A stretch of 64,000 nt of DNA from JALYUA01 sp038239305 (GCA_038239305.1 JBBSEW010000015.1:1-64000), one strand, 5' to 3'; positions 42,187 through 51,225 are shown, counted from the first letter of the stretch. Notes: generated from the sequence alone by a model not told the origin. Numbers and translations are program-made.

Positions 42187-43321
42187 GCGGGTCTCATCCG
42201 CCGCGGCTTCGGAGCGCGTCTCGCCGGCGATGACGTCGGGGCCCGTCTCGCCGACGGTGGCATCGGAGCGCGTCTTGCCGGCGGCGACTTCGGAGCGCGC
42301 CTTGCCGGCGGCGACTTCGGAGCGGGTCTCGCCGACGCGGACCGCTCCCCTCGAGATCCCGCCGTCGCGGGCGCACCTGGTCCTGGGATTTGCGGCCGTG
42401 TACATTCTGTGGGGCTCGACGTATCTCGCGATCCGGTTCGCGGTCGAGAGCTTCCCTCCCTTCCTGATGGCGGGCACGCGGCACCTGACGGCCGGCCTGC
42501 TGCTCTTCACTTTCCTCCGGCTGCGCGGCGTCGCGGCTCCGCAGGCGCGGCACTGGCGTTCCGCCGCGATCATCGGTGCGCTCCTCCTGCTCGGAGGAAA
42601 CGGCCTGGTGTCCTGGTCGGAGCTGCGCGTTCCCTCCGGCCTTGCGGCCCTGGTCGTCGCTTCCGTTCCGCTCTGGATGGCGCTCGTCCAGGGCCTTCAG
42701 AAACGGCGCCGGCCGCGGACGGCGGTACTCGCCGGGCTTTTCGTCGGGCTCGCCGGACTGGCCCTTCTCGTGATGCCCGGCAGTTTCGGCGGGGGAGCGC
42801 ACGTCGATCCCGTGGGCGCGGGAGCCCTCCTCCTCGCCGCGCTCTCGTGGGTGGTGGGCTCCCTGTACGCGCGAAAAGCCGTGCTTCCCGCCTCGACGCT
42901 GCTCGCCATCGCGATCGAGATGATCGGAGGCGGAGTCCTGTTGTGGATCTTCGGGCTTCTGTTCGGAGAGGGCGCGGACTTTCATGCCTCCGCCGTCACC
43001 CTGCGCGCCGTTCTGTCGCTCGGCTATCTCATCGTCTTCGGGTCGCTCATCGGATTCTCCGCGTACATCTGGCTCCTGAAGGTCTCGACGCCGGCGCGCG
43101 TGACCACCTATGCCTACGTGAACCCGATCGTGGCGGTCATGCTGGGATGGGCCTTCGGAGGCGAGGCGCTCACGCTGCGGATCGGCCTCGCCGCGGCCGC
43201 GATCGTCGGCGCGGTCGCGATCATCATCCGGTACGGCGGCGAGACGCCCGCGAAGCCGGCCGCGCTGGCGGTGGACGCGCCCGTGCCCGCGCCCACTGCC
43301 GGCTCGGAGCGTGCGTCATGA
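42179..43321 (+). CDS. EamA/DMT-superfamily exporter with N-terminal nonapeptide repeats
   Basis: A 380-residue drug/metabolite transporter of the EamA type with ten hydrophobic helices in two halves: AVYILWGSTYLAIRFAVE at the start of half one and ALSWVVGSLYARKAV at the start of half two, with YVNPIVAVMLGW near the end. Members export amino acids and other metabolites. The first 55 residues are unusual: six tandem copies of a nine-residue unit based on SERVSPAAT. The TTG start at 42179 overlaps the end of the Lrp gene by 8 nt; a start downstream of the repeats, near the first helix, is possible. The stop overlaps the next start (ATGA). Confidence 0.85.
   Translation: MSERVSSAAASERVSPAMTSGPVSPTVASERVLPAATSERALPAATSERVSPTRTAPLEIPPSRAHLVLGFAAVYILWGSTYLAIRFAVESFPPFLMAGTRHLTAGLLLFTFLRLRGVAAPQARHWRSAAIIGALLLLGGNGLVSWSELRVPSGLAALVVASVPLWMALVQGLQKRRRPRTAVLAGLFVGLAGLALLVMPGSFGGGAHVDPVGAGALLLAALSWVVGSLYARKAVLPASTLLAIAIEMIGGGVLLWIFGLLFGEGADFHASAVTLRAVLSLGYLIVFGSLIGFSAYIWLLKVSTPARVTTYAYVNPIVAVMLGWAFGGEALTLRIGLAAAAIVGAVAIIIRYGGETPAKPAALAVDAPVPAPTAGSERAS
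42182..42343. repeat. 27-bp coding tandem repeat, 6 units
   Basis: Encodes residues 2-55 of the EamA transporter as SERVSSAAA, SERVSPAMT, SGPVSPTVA, SERVLPAAT, SERALPAAT and SERVSPTRT. DNA units are near-identical at several positions (tcggagcgcgtc). Confidence 0.85.
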
Positions 43322-43788
43322 AGACTCCCTCCGAAATCGCGGTGCTCCTCGAGCTCGTCGACGAGGCGTACGACCACAAGGCCTGGGTCGGCACGAACCT
43401 CAAGGGATCCCTGCGCGGCATTTCCCCGGAGGACGCCGCATGGCGCCCCGCCGCCGGCCGCCACAATGCGTGGGAGCACGCCGTCCACGCGGCGTTCTGG
43501 AAATACACGGTTCGCAGGCGGCTGACCGGCGAAAAGAAACGGTCGTTCCCGCTTCCCGGAAGCAACTACTTCTCGAGGCCCTCTCCGGGCCGGACTCTGG
43601 CCGAGGATCTCGCCCTGCTCGAGAGCGAACACGGGGCCGTTCGCGAAGTCGTGGCCTCGCTCTCGCCCGCGAGCCTCGGCCGGAGCGCGGCGGGCAGCCG
43701 TCAGAAGGTCGGGTGGATGGTGCGGGGTATTGCGATGCACGACCTTTACCACGCGGCGCAGATCCGCCTGGTACTGGCCCTGCGCTAG
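43318..43788 (+). CDS. DinB-family protein
   Basis: A 156-residue DinB-fold protein, the second in this window. Diagnostic segments are LVDEAYDHKAWVGTNLKGSL, the first metal His in NAWEHAVHAAFWKY, and the last in MHDLYHAAQIRLVLAL. The ATG overlaps the transporter stop by 4 nt, so it is the third gene of an Lrp-transporter-DinB unit. The family contains metal-dependent thiol transferases; a detoxification role linked to the exporter is a guess from context only. Confidence 0.85.
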   Translation: MKTPSEIAVLLELVDEAYDHKAWVGTNLKGSLRGISPEDAAWRPAAGRHNAWEHAVHAAFWKYTVRRRLTGEKKRSFPLPGSNYFSRPSPGRTLAEDLALLESEHGAVREVVASLSPASLGRSAAGSRQKVGWMVRGIAMHDLYHAAQIRLVLALR

Positions 43789-43798
43789 GGGGAAGACG

Positions 43799-44476
43799 AT
43801 GACAACGGCCTCCCGATTCGTGGAGCTCTCGCATCGCATCGAGTCGGGGATGACGACGTATCCGGGACTGCCGGGCCCCGTGATCTCGGAGTATCTTTCG
43901 CGCGAGGACTCCGTCTCCCACTACGCCGCCGGCACCACGTTCTCGATCGCGCGCGTCGAGCTCGTCGGGAACACGGGGACATACGTCGATTCACCGTTCC
44001 ATCGCTTTGCGGAAGCCGAGGATCTCGCGCGCCTGCCTCTCGAGCGCCTGGCGGACGTTCCGGGAATCGTCATCGACGCCCGGTCCGCGGGGCGGGCCAT
44101 CGGCCCGGATCTCCTCGCGACCGCGGGCAGCCTCGCCGGGAAGGCGGTCCTCATCCGGACGGGCTGGGATTCGCGATTCGGCACGCCGGAGTACGGCGTC
44201 GGGCATCCGTTCTTGACCCGCGCCGCCGTGGACCGGCTCGCGGAAGCCGGATGTCTTCTCGTCGGAGTCGACTCGCTGAACATCGATGACACGGCGGACC
44301 TCACCCGGCCGGCCCACACGGTTCTTCTGGCGGCGGGTATTCCCATCGTCGAGCACCTGACGAACCTCGGTGCGATCCCGCCTGGCGCGTTCCGCTTCTT
44401 CGCCGTTCCGCCCCCCTTTGCCGGCGTCGGCAGCTTTCCGATTCGCGCCTTTGCCCTGTGCGGCGCAATGGAATAA
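43799..44476 (+). CDS. Cyclase-family metal hydrolase, KynB-like, with altered metal motif
   Basis: A 225-residue member of the cyclase family (kynurenine formamidase/isatin hydrolase). The N-terminus FVELSHRIESGMTTYPGLPG is typical. The metal signature, normally HxGTHxDxPxH, reads NTGTYVDSPFH (residues 58-68), so two of the three usual ligands are Asn58 and Tyr62; Asp64 and the later His68 remain. Other conserved parts, GWDSRFGTPEY and VGVDSLNIDD, are intact. Activity may use a different metal set or be altered. Starts 10 nt after the DinB gene. Confidence 0.85.
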   Translation: MTTASRFVELSHRIESGMTTYPGLPGPVISEYLSREDSVSHYAAGTTFSIARVELVGNTGTYVDSPFHRFAEAEDLARLPLERLADVPGIVIDARSAGRAIGPDLLATAGSLAGKAVLIRTGWDSRFGTPEYGVGHPFLTRAAVDRLAEAGCLLVGVDSLNIDDTADLTRPAHTVLLAAGIPIVEHLTNLGAIPPGAFRFFAVPPPFAGVGSFPIRAFALCGAME

Positions 44477-44542
44477 GAGGGCGCTAGAATCCCGGGAGCC
44501 CCCGGGGGCCGGAGCGCTCATGTCCCTTTCCACGCCTTCGCT

Positions 44543-44578
44543 TTGTCCTTCGCCTTGTCCTTCGCCTTGTCCTTCGCC
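44543..44578. repeat. 12-bp tandem repeat, 3 perfect copies plus degenerate flanks
   Basis: Unit ttgtccttcgcc, with decayed copies out to about 44608. It lies just before the likely start of the sugar dehydrogenase gene; if an earlier ATG at 44520 is used the array encodes Pro/Ser/Cys-rich repeats. Confidence 0.85.
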
Positions 44579-44618
44579 TTCATCCTCGCCTTCGTCCTCG
44601 ACTTCGCCGTCGTCATCC

Positions 44619-46016
44619 ATGCGTGCGTCATCCGTCTCTTTCGTCCCTTCGCCGGACCGGGATTGGTGGCGCCGGAGCCGGGGAGCGGTTCCGGCCGTTT
44701 TTCTCGTCGTTGCGTTGATCGCCTTCGCGGCCGTGGCGCCGACGAACCCGGATGTGCGATGGACCGGTCTTTCCACCGCTCCGAAGCCTCCGCTCGAGCC
44801 GCCCCCCGACATCACGCTCCAGACTCTCGCGGACGGGCTCCCGGGCTTGACCTCGATCGTGTCCGCCGGAGACGGGCGCCTTTTCCTGACGGAACAGCTC
44901 GGCCGCATCGTCGTATGGGACGGGACGCAGATTCTGGCGGCGCCGTTTCTCGACGTGTCATCTCTCGTCTCCTGCTGCGGGGAACAGGGCCTTCTCTCCG
45001 TCGCGTTTCATCCGCAGTACGCCCGCAATGGTCTCTTCTTCGTCGACTACACGAACCAGGCGGGGAACACGGTGATCGCGCGGTACCGGGTGTCGGCGGC
45101 CGACGCCGGCGCGGCGGATCCGGCAAGCGGCGTCGTGCTGCTCACGATCACGCAGCCCTTCGCGAACCACAACGGCGGCGAGCTCCAGTTCGGGCCTGAC
45201 GGATATCTCTACATCGGCATGGGCGATGGAGGATCCGCGAACGATCCGTTCTGCAACGCGCAGAACGACGGCTCGCTCCTCGGAAAGCTGCTGCGCATCG
45301 ACGTCGACGCGAACGCCGACACGGCGCCTTTCCACGGGATTCCGGCCACGAATCCATTTCATCCCGGCGGGGGCGCGGGCGGAGGATCGCCGAGCGAGGT
45401 CTGGGCGAAGGGCCTCCGCAACCCATGGCGCTTCTCCTTCGATCGCCTCACGGGAGACCTGTGGATCGGCGACGTCGGGCAGGATGCCCGGGAGGAGATC
45501 GACTTTCAGGCTCGCGCGAGCACGGGCGGCGAGAACTACGGCTGGAAGGTCGTCGAGGGAACGATCTGCGGCGCCGCCGGCACGTCGGGCTGCGGGGCTT
45601 CTCCGGCTTTGCCACCGCCCCCCTGCGGGTCGACTCTCTACACGGCTCCTGTCCTCGAGTACACCCACGATTTTGGCGACTGTTCCGTGACGGGCGGATA
45701 CGTCTACCGGGGAAGCGCGATGCCCGGTTTCGCCGGAGCGTATTTCTACGGCGACTTCTGCACCGGCCGCCTTCTCGTCAACGGCCGGGAGCTGACTCCC
45801 CGCGCGCCGAATCTCTCCACGTTCGGTCAGGACGCGGCGGGCGAGCTCTATCTAGGCACGGCGGGCGGTTTCTTCGCGCGGATCGTCCAGACCGGCGTGA
45901 CGGTGACACCCACCGTGACTTCGACCTCGACTCCGCCGGCAGTGACGCCCGGGGTCCGGGCCGTGCCGGTCCCTCCGGCGCTGCGAGCCAGGACGCCGCG
46001 CGTGCTCGTCCGCTGA
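44619..46016 (+). CDS. PQQ-type glucose/sorbosone dehydrogenase family protein
   Basis: A 465-residue exported beta-propeller of the soluble glucose dehydrogenase/sorbosone dehydrogenase group. A membrane anchor or uncleaved signal covers AVPAVFLVVALIAFAAVAP. The propeller shows GEQGLLSVAFHPQY, NHNGGELQFGPDGYLYIGMG with the catalytic-type His, LRNPWRFSFDRLTGDLWIGDVGQD and GENYGWKVVEG, with several Cys likely disulfide-bonded. The C-terminal Thr/Pro-rich tail (VTPTVTSTSTPP) is a linker-like end. An ATG at 44520 would add 33 low-complexity residues encoded by a tandem repeat, so I chose 44619. Sugar specificity unknown. Confidence 0.85.
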   Translation: MRASSVSFVPSPDRDWWRRSRGAVPAVFLVVALIAFAAVAPTNPDVRWTGLSTAPKPPLEPPPDITLQTLADGLPGLTSIVSAGDGRLFLTEQLGRIVVWDGTQILAAPFLDVSSLVSCCGEQGLLSVAFHPQYARNGLFFVDYTNQAGNTVIARYRVSAADAGAADPASGVVLLTITQPFANHNGGELQFGPDGYLYIGMGDGGSANDPFCNAQNDGSLLGKLLRIDVDANADTAPFHGIPATNPFHPGGGAGGGSPSEVWAKGLRNPWRFSFDRLTGDLWIGDVGQDAREEIDFQARASTGGENYGWKVVEGTICGAAGTSGCGASPALPPPPCGSTLYTAPVLEYTHDFGDCSVTGGYVYRGSAMPGFAGAYFYGDFCTGRLLVNGRELTPRAPNLSTFGQDAAGELYLGTAGGFFARIVQTGVTVTPTVTSTSTPPAVTPGVRAVPVPPALRARTPRVLVR

Positions 46017-46040
46017 CCGTCCATCGGGGGGATGTGCAGC

Positions 46041-46073
46041 GCACAGCGGAAAGCGGAGCGGAAAGCGGACAGT
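46041..46073. repeat. Heptamer-like repeat (ggaaagc type)
   Basis: Units gcacagc, ggaaagc, ggagc, ggaaagc, ggacagt in the convergent gap. The 196-nt gap otherwise holds no recognisable terminator. Confidence 0.65.
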
Positions 46074-46212
46074 TGTCGTCCGTGCGATCTGCCCGCCGGG
46101 CGGCGGGCGAGCGTCCAGCGCCCTCCCCATACACAGACGCGAGAAAGTCGAGCGCCGATGAAATCGTTCTCCTCTTTTCGATCAGGAGGATGCGAATTTT
46201 TTCAGCGATCGA

Positions 46213-46677
46213 TCACACGCGCGCGTTCTGGGGCGGAAGCTCGACGAACTCGACCCAGTAGGTGCCGAGCGTCTTCATGAGGTCGACGAGGCGCTCGAAC
46301 GTTACGGGCTTCACGACATAGGAATTCGCGCCGACGTCGTAACTCTTGAGGACGTCCCCCTCTGCCTTCGAAGTCGTCATGATCACGACGGGGATGTGGC
46401 GCAATTCGGGGTGCGACTTGATCTCCTTCAGCGCCTCGCGGCCATCTTTCCGCGGCATATTGAGGTCGAGGAGGATGATCCCGGGCCGAGGGGCGCTCGC
46501 CGGGTCGGCGTAGCGACCTTCGTGGAGGAGGTACTCCATCAGCTGCTCGCCATCCTCGACGAACCGGAGGTCGTTCACGACCCGGCTCAGGTCGAGGGCA
46601 CGCCGGGTCAGCAGGCGATCATCCGGGTCGTCTTCGGCGATCAGAATCGTGATGGGTCGGGCGTTGATGGGGGTCAT
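46213..46677 (-). CDS. Single-domain response regulator, Rcp1-like
   Basis: A 154-residue receiver-only response regulator. ILIAEDDPDDRLLTRRAL holds the acidic pair, the phosphoacceptor Asp is in IILLDLNMPRKDGREAL, the Thr/Ser switch is in VVIMTTSKAEGD and the Lys in SYVVKPVTFERL. The DDPDDR and LNMPRKDG forms are typical of the Rcp1 group that partners with phytochrome-like or CHASE3 kinases. It has no output domain, so it likely acts by protein contact. The ATG overlaps the stop of the kinase gene (ATGA), so this is its cognate partner. Confidence 0.93.
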   Translation of the reverse strand: MTPINARPITILIAEDDPDDRLLTRRALDLSRVVNDLRFVEDGEQLMEYLLHEGRYADPASAPRPGIILLDLNMPRKDGREALKEIKSHPELRHIPVVIMTTSKAEGDVLKSYDVGANSYVVKPVTFERLVDLMKTLGTYWVEFVELPPQNARV

Positions 46678-48137
46678 GGGATCTCTCCTCCTGTGGGTTG
46701 TTCTGGCAAGGGCTGCGGGTCGGGATGGCTCACGGGAAGCGACACGAGAAATGTGCTGCCTTCGCCGGGGATGCTCGCGGCGGTGATCTCTCCGCCGTGG
46801 CGCTCGACGATTCGCCGGCAGACGGCCAGGCCGATGCCGGTGCCTTCGTACTCCCGGCTGGCGTGCAGGCGCTGAAACGGCGTGAAGATCCGGTCGAGAT
46901 ACTTCGGATCGAAACCGATCCCGTTGTCCTCGACCCGGATTCGGCACGTGCTCGAGCCGTCCGGTCCGGCCTCGATGGCGGACGCGACCGTGACGACAGG
47001 CGGGACTCCCGGGCGCCGGAACTTCAGAGCATTGCCGATCAGATTCTGCATCAGCTGCCGCATCTGGAGCGAGTCGGCGTCGATCGTCGGAAGATCCCCC
47101 ACGTGGACCCGCCCGTTCCCTTCCGCCACGCGGGTCTGGAGGTCCTCGAGGACTTCGCGCGCGACGACCGAGAGATCGACCGGCTCAAGAGTCTCTCCGT
47201 GCGTCCCCACCCGGGAATAGTCGAGCAGCGCCCGAATCAGCGCATTCATGCGCCGGGCAGCCCCCTGCATCCGATCGACGAAATCCGCGCCCTCGGCGCC
47301 GAGCTTCGGCGCGAAGTCGCTCTTGAGAAGATCTCCGAACGCCTGGATCTTGCGGAGCGGTTCCTGGAGATCGTGGGACGCAACGAAGGCGAAATCCTGC
47401 AGCTCCCGATTGCTCCGGCCGAGCTCGGTGTTCGCGAGAGCGAGCTCGTTCGTCCGTTCCGTCACGCGATCCTCGAGCTGGCTGTGCGATTCCTGGAGAG
47501 CCCGGCGCGCCGACTCGCGCGTCGCCATGTCGCGCGCGTTGAGCGCCCAGGCGAGCAGGACGAACGTGATCGCGACGATGCTCGCGATGGAGATCGTCAG
47601 ATAGAGGCTCCTCGCGCTCTGGCCCGCCGCCGATTCGCGCAATGCGAGGAGGCGTTCCTCCTCCCGGCTGAGGAACGGAAGGAAAGCGCGAACCGCGTCC
47701 ATTTCGCTCTTCCCGCGGCCGGACGCCACGAACGCGCGAGCGTCGTCCAGGGCGCCGGCCCGGCGCAGCTCGACCGCTGCCCGCAGGCTCACGACGCGGC
47801 GTTCGACGAGAGCGCGAAGCTCGGGGATGCGCCGCTGTTGATCGAGGTTGTCACCCGTCAGACGCTCGAAGCGATCGATCTCCCCGTGCAACGCCGCGAG
47901 CGCCCGGTTGTAAGGCTCCAGGTACGACTCCAGGCCGGTGATGATGAAGCCGCGCTCGCCGGTCTCGGCGTCCGTCAGGCTCGACTGGATCCGCTGCACC
48001 GTGGAGAGGACCTGATACGTGTGGTCCACCCACCGATAGTTCCCCTGGAGGCTGCGTGCGGCGCGATAGGACACGATGGCGTTCGCCGCCAGCGCGATAA
48101 CCACCAGCAGAAAAACGAGCGCCCGGCGAGCCTTCAA
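46674..48137 (-). CDS. CHASE3-domain sensor histidine kinase
   Basis: A 487-residue membrane kinase. Order: helix one at about 5-25, extracellular CHASE3 domain at about 30-175 (TVQRIQSSLTDAETGERGFI), helix two at about 180-205 (YLTISIASIVAITFVLLAW), coiled coil, then HisKA with the phosphorylated His near residue 256 in FVASHDLQEPLRKI, and the ATPase with NALKF, DNGIGFD and GTGIGLAV boxes. The stimulus is unknown. TTG start preceded by GGAGG. Operon with the receiver protein; the upstream 314-nt gap contains a ccccgaa array. Confidence 0.93.
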   Translation of the reverse strand: MKARRALVFLLVVIALAANAIVSYRAARSLQGNYRWVDHTYQVLSTVQRIQSSLTDAETGERGFIITGLESYLEPYNRALAALHGEIDRFERLTGDNLDQQRRIPELRALVERRVVSLRAAVELRRAGALDDARAFVASGRGKSEMDAVRAFLPFLSREEERLLALRESAAGQSARSLYLTISIASIVAITFVLLAWALNARDMATRESARRALQESHSQLEDRVTERTNELALANTELGRSNRELQDFAFVASHDLQEPLRKIQAFGDLLKSDFAPKLGAEGADFVDRMQGAARRMNALIRALLDYSRVGTHGETLEPVDLSVVAREVLEDLQTRVAEGNGRVHVGDLPTIDADSLQMRQLMQNLIGNALKFRRPGVPPVVTVASAIEAGPDGSSTCRIRVEDNGIGFDPKYLDRIFTPFQRLHASREYEGTGIGLAVCRRIVERHGGEITAASIPGEGSTFLVSLPVSHPDPQPLPEQPTGGEIP

Positions 48138-48357
48138 TCGTGCCTCCGAAGTGACGGCGAACGGGACGAGAGCATCTTAGTTCGTCGGGGCCGTTCGGCC
48201 CGGTCGGCTGTCCGCTTCCCGCCATCACCTGTCGGCTGTCGCTCCCGCCGGGCGAAAATGCGATCGTGGAGCGGACCGGGATGGGTTCCGATACCGTCCG
48301 CGGAGAACCCCCGCATCCTTCGTCCGGAATATGGAACTCGGTTCTGTTCTTCCTCTC

Positions 48358-48392
48358 CTCCGAACCCCGAACCCCCAACCCCGAACCCCGAA
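48358..48392. repeat. Heptamer tandem repeat (ccccgaa), 5 copies
   Basis: Units ctccgaa, ccccgaa, cccccaa, ccccgaa, ccccgaa. They sit in the 48138-48451 gap between the end of an ABC permease gene and the start of the kinase gene. Nothing else recognisable is in that gap apart from further decayed ctgtccg-like units. Confidence 0.85.
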
Positions 48393-48451
48393 CGGAGAAC
48401 TGAGTCAGAACGGGATAAGGAACAACGGACAGCGGAGAGCCGCCTGCGCTC

Positions 48452-50122
48452 TTAAGCCCTCCGCTCCGCTCCCCCTCCCGTCCCGAACAGGAGAAACGAC
48501 GCGGCGGACAAGAGGGCGAGGAGGACTCCGTAAGCGGCTCCGACTCCCGTCTCCGTCATGCGCAGGCTCGAGAGGATCTCGATCGAGATCGGGCGCGTGT
48601 CGAACGTGTAGAGGACGATCGAGACGACGAAGTCTCCGAGGGACGTGATGAAAGCGATGGCCGCTCCGGCGGCGAGCGCCGGCCGCAGGAGAGGGAGCGT
48701 GACGCGTAGAAGGCGGCGGGTCCGGGATGCTCCGAGAGATGCCGCCGCTTCCTCGAGCGCCGGGTCGAGCTGGCGCAGGCCCGCGAAGGCCGCGCGCCCC
48801 GTAAGGGGAAGGCTCCGCACGAGGTAGGCGAGCGGGAGGATCGCGGCGGTCCCGATCAGCACGAACCGGCCGGCCCAGGGCGCCCGCACCGAGAACGTCG
48901 CCGCGAGGGCCACGGCGAAGACGGTTCCGGGGAGGGCCCACGGAATCGCGAGAAGGGATTCGAGCGTGCCCGCGAGCCGCGTGCGGCCGCGGACGGACGT
49001 CCAGGCGGCGGCGAAGCCGAGAGTGAGCGCTGCGGCCGTCGCCACCGCCGACATCCACAGGGAATTGACGATCGGGCGCAACCGCTCCCTCTCCGAGAAA
49101 ACGGCGGTCCAGTTCGAAAGAGACAGGACCGGCGGCAGCGCTTCGGAGTTCCACGTTCCCGCGGGAACGAAGGACACGAGCAGGAGCATGGCGTGGGGAA
49201 GAAGCAGGACCGTGGTGAAGACCCAGCCCGCGGCCGCGACGAGGGCGCCTCGTCGAAGCTTTCGTCGGGCAGGCGCCGCGCCGCGGATCGCGCCGGCCAC
49301 CCCGCGCCGCTTCTCGGCCTTCTGCAGGAACACGAGACCGAGCAGGGCGATCGCGGCCAGCGCGACCGTCTCCACCATCGACATTTCGGTGTCGTCGTTC
49401 AGCCGCGAGAAGACGATCTGTGTCGTCATGACCCGAAACGTTCCGCCGATGAGGTACGGCGCGGAAAAGGAAGAAAGCGACGTCATGAACGTGAGCAGCG
49501 CCGCTCCGACGAGCGCCGGCCGAAGGAGAGGGAGCGTGACCTTGCGCAGGATCCGCCCGGGCCCCGCGCCGAGAGCGGCGGCCGCTTCGATGAAGGCGGC
49601 GTCCAGGCGCGCGAGTCCCGCGCGCGTGAAAAGGTAGAAATACACGAACATCGTGTAGGCGTGGACGAGAAGGATCGCTCCGGGCCCCGAAAGTCTCCAG
49701 GGCGGCTCGGAGGACCGCGTGACGGCGGAAACGGCGCGCGCCACGACTCCGCTTTCCCCGTACAGGAAGAGAAACGCCAGAACACCGACGAGGGGGGGAA
49801 GGACGACGGGAAGCGCGACGAGCGTCCCCAGGATCCGCCGGCCGGGGAAGTCCGCCGTCTCGAAGAGAAAGGCGAGCGGGATGCCGATCGCCGCCGAAAG
49901 CGCGACCGTCGCGAGCGAGATCCAGATGCTCGCCCAGAGCGCCTGCCACTCGTCGGGTCGGCGCGCGAAATCCGCGAAGTGCGAGAGCGTCCAGTGCGGA
50001 TCGCCGAGAGCCTCCAGGAGCGTCAAGAGCAGGGGATAGCAGACGAGCCAGGCGAGCGTCAGCGTCAGGACGGCGGGCAGGAGCCGCGGGAACCGGAAAG
50101 GAGTACGTGAGGCCGTCGTCAC
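48452..50122 (-). CDS. Fused two-domain ABC permease, FbpB/ThiP type
   Basis: A 556-residue permease that joins two six-helix BPD_transp_1 domains in one chain, as in iron(III) FbpB, ThiP and similar importers. Each half ends in an EAA loop: EAAAALGAGPGRILRKVTLP and EAAASLGASRTRRLLRVTLP, followed in both cases by LLRPA. The GTG at 50122 overlaps the stop of the ATPase gene (GTGA), fixing the start; the longer upstream frame reads only antisense. Together with the ATPase and binding protein it forms a complete importer, gene order binding protein-ATPase-permease. Confidence 0.93.
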   Translation of the reverse strand: MTTASRTPFRFPRLLPAVLTLTLAWLVCYPLLLTLLEALGDPHWTLSHFADFARRPDEWQALWASIWISLATVALSAAIGIPLAFLFETADFPGRRILGTLVALPVVLPPLVGVLAFLFLYGESGVVARAVSAVTRSSEPPWRLSGPGAILLVHAYTMFVYFYLFTRAGLARLDAAFIEAAAALGAGPGRILRKVTLPLLRPALVGAALLTFMTSLSSFSAPYLIGGTFRVMTTQIVFSRLNDDTEMSMVETVALAAIALLGLVFLQKAEKRRGVAGAIRGAAPARRKLRRGALVAAAGWVFTTVLLLPHAMLLLVSFVPAGTWNSEALPPVLSLSNWTAVFSERERLRPIVNSLWMSAVATAAALTLGFAAAWTSVRGRTRLAGTLESLLAIPWALPGTVFAVALAATFSVRAPWAGRFVLIGTAAILPLAYLVRSLPLTGRAAFAGLRQLDPALEEAAASLGASRTRRLLRVTLPLLRPALAAGAAIAFITSLGDFVVSIVLYTFDTRPISIEILSSLRMTETGVGAAYGVLLALLSAASFLLFGTGGGAERRA

Positions 50123-51225
50123 GGCGCGGCCTTCCCGCCCTGCCTCGGATAGGCGCGGGGCCGCGCGGCTCCGGGCGCCGGCCGGATCCCGATGCGATCT
50201 CCCGGCTGAGCGAGCCCCGGAGCGCCGAGCGCCTCCGCCTCCCCCGCGCCGTCCAACGCCACGGTGTAAAAGGCCGCGTGGCCCGCGAAGCGCCGCTCGA
50301 GCACCGCGCCCGGGAGTGAACCGTCGGACAGGGGTGAGCCGGCGGCCGCGCCCGACCGCTCGAGAGCCAGGTCCTCCGGTCGCACCAGGAGATCGACCGG
50401 ATCGCCGTCGGAAAACGCCGCTCCGTCCGAGCCGGCCTGGGCGTCCCACGCGACTCCGGGCGCGGGCTCGGCCCGGCCTCCGCGCCAGACGGCCGGAATC
50501 ACGCTCGATCGGCCCACGAAACCCGCCACGAATCGCGTCGCGGGACGCGCGTACAGCTCCTCCGGCGTGCCGACCTGCTCGAGGCGCCCGGCCGACAGGA
50601 CAGCGACGCGGTCTCCGAGGTCGAAGGCTTCCTCCTGCTCGTGGGTCACGAAGAGCGTGGTGATTCCGATGCGGCGGAGCACCCGCTTCAGCTCCCGCCG
50701 CGTGCGCTCGCGGAGGGTCGGGTCGAGGTTGGACAGAGGCTCGTCGAACAGGAGGACGCGAGGCCGCGGCGCGAGGGCGCGGGCGACCGCGACCCGCTGC
50801 TGCTGCCCCCCGGAGAGCTCCGTCACGCGGCGCGGCTCGAATCCGGAAAGATCGACCGACTCGAGCGTCTCGGCGACGCGCTCTCGGATCTGCGGCCGGG
50901 TGAGACTCTCCGCGGGCATCCCGAAGGCGACGTTCTCGCCCACCGTCATGTGCGGGAAGAGCGCGTAGTGCTGGAAGACCATGCCGAAGCGCCGCCGCTC
51001 GGGCGGCATGTGGGTGACGTCCTCCCCGTCGACGCGAATCCGTCCGGCGTCGGGCGTCTCGAATCCCGCCACGAGCCGCAGAACGGTCGTCTTCCCGCTG
51101 CCCGACGGGCCGAGCAGCGCCACGATCTCGCTCTTCCGCACGGAGAGCGAGAAGCCGCGCGTGACGGCGAGCGTTCCGAAATGTTTCTCGAGCGATTCGA
51201 GCTCGAGGTATCCGCCGGCGGTCAT
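50119..51225 (-). CDS. ABC importer ATP-binding protein, FbpC/PotA type
   Basis: A 368-residue ATPase. Walker A GPSGSGKTT, Q-loop FQHYALFPHMTV, signature LSGGQQQRVAVARAL, Walker B VLLFDEPLSNLD and switch His in VTHEQEEAFD are all present, and the last 110 residues form the TOBE-type regulatory domain (DLLVRPEDLALERSG). This architecture is shared by iron(III), thiamine, polyamine and phosphonate importers. Coupled to the permease by GTGA overlap; 219 nt separate it from the binding protein gene, with no recognisable riboswitch. Confidence 0.94.
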   Translation of the reverse strand: MTAGGYLELESLEKHFGTLAVTRGFSLSVRKSEIVALLGPSGSGKTTVLRLVAGFETPDAGRIRVDGEDVTHMPPERRRFGMVFQHYALFPHMTVGENVAFGMPAESLTRPQIRERVAETLESVDLSGFEPRRVTELSGGQQQRVAVARALAPRPRVLLFDEPLSNLDPTLRERTRRELKRVLRRIGITTLFVTHEQEEAFDLGDRVAVLSAGRLEQVGTPEELYARPATRFVAGFVGRSSVIPAVWRGGRAEPAPGVAWDAQAGSDGAAFSDGDPVDLLVRPEDLALERSGAAAGSPLSDGSLPGAVLERRFAGHAAFYTVALDGAGEAEALGAPGLAQPGDRIGIRPAPGAARPRAYPRQGGKAAP

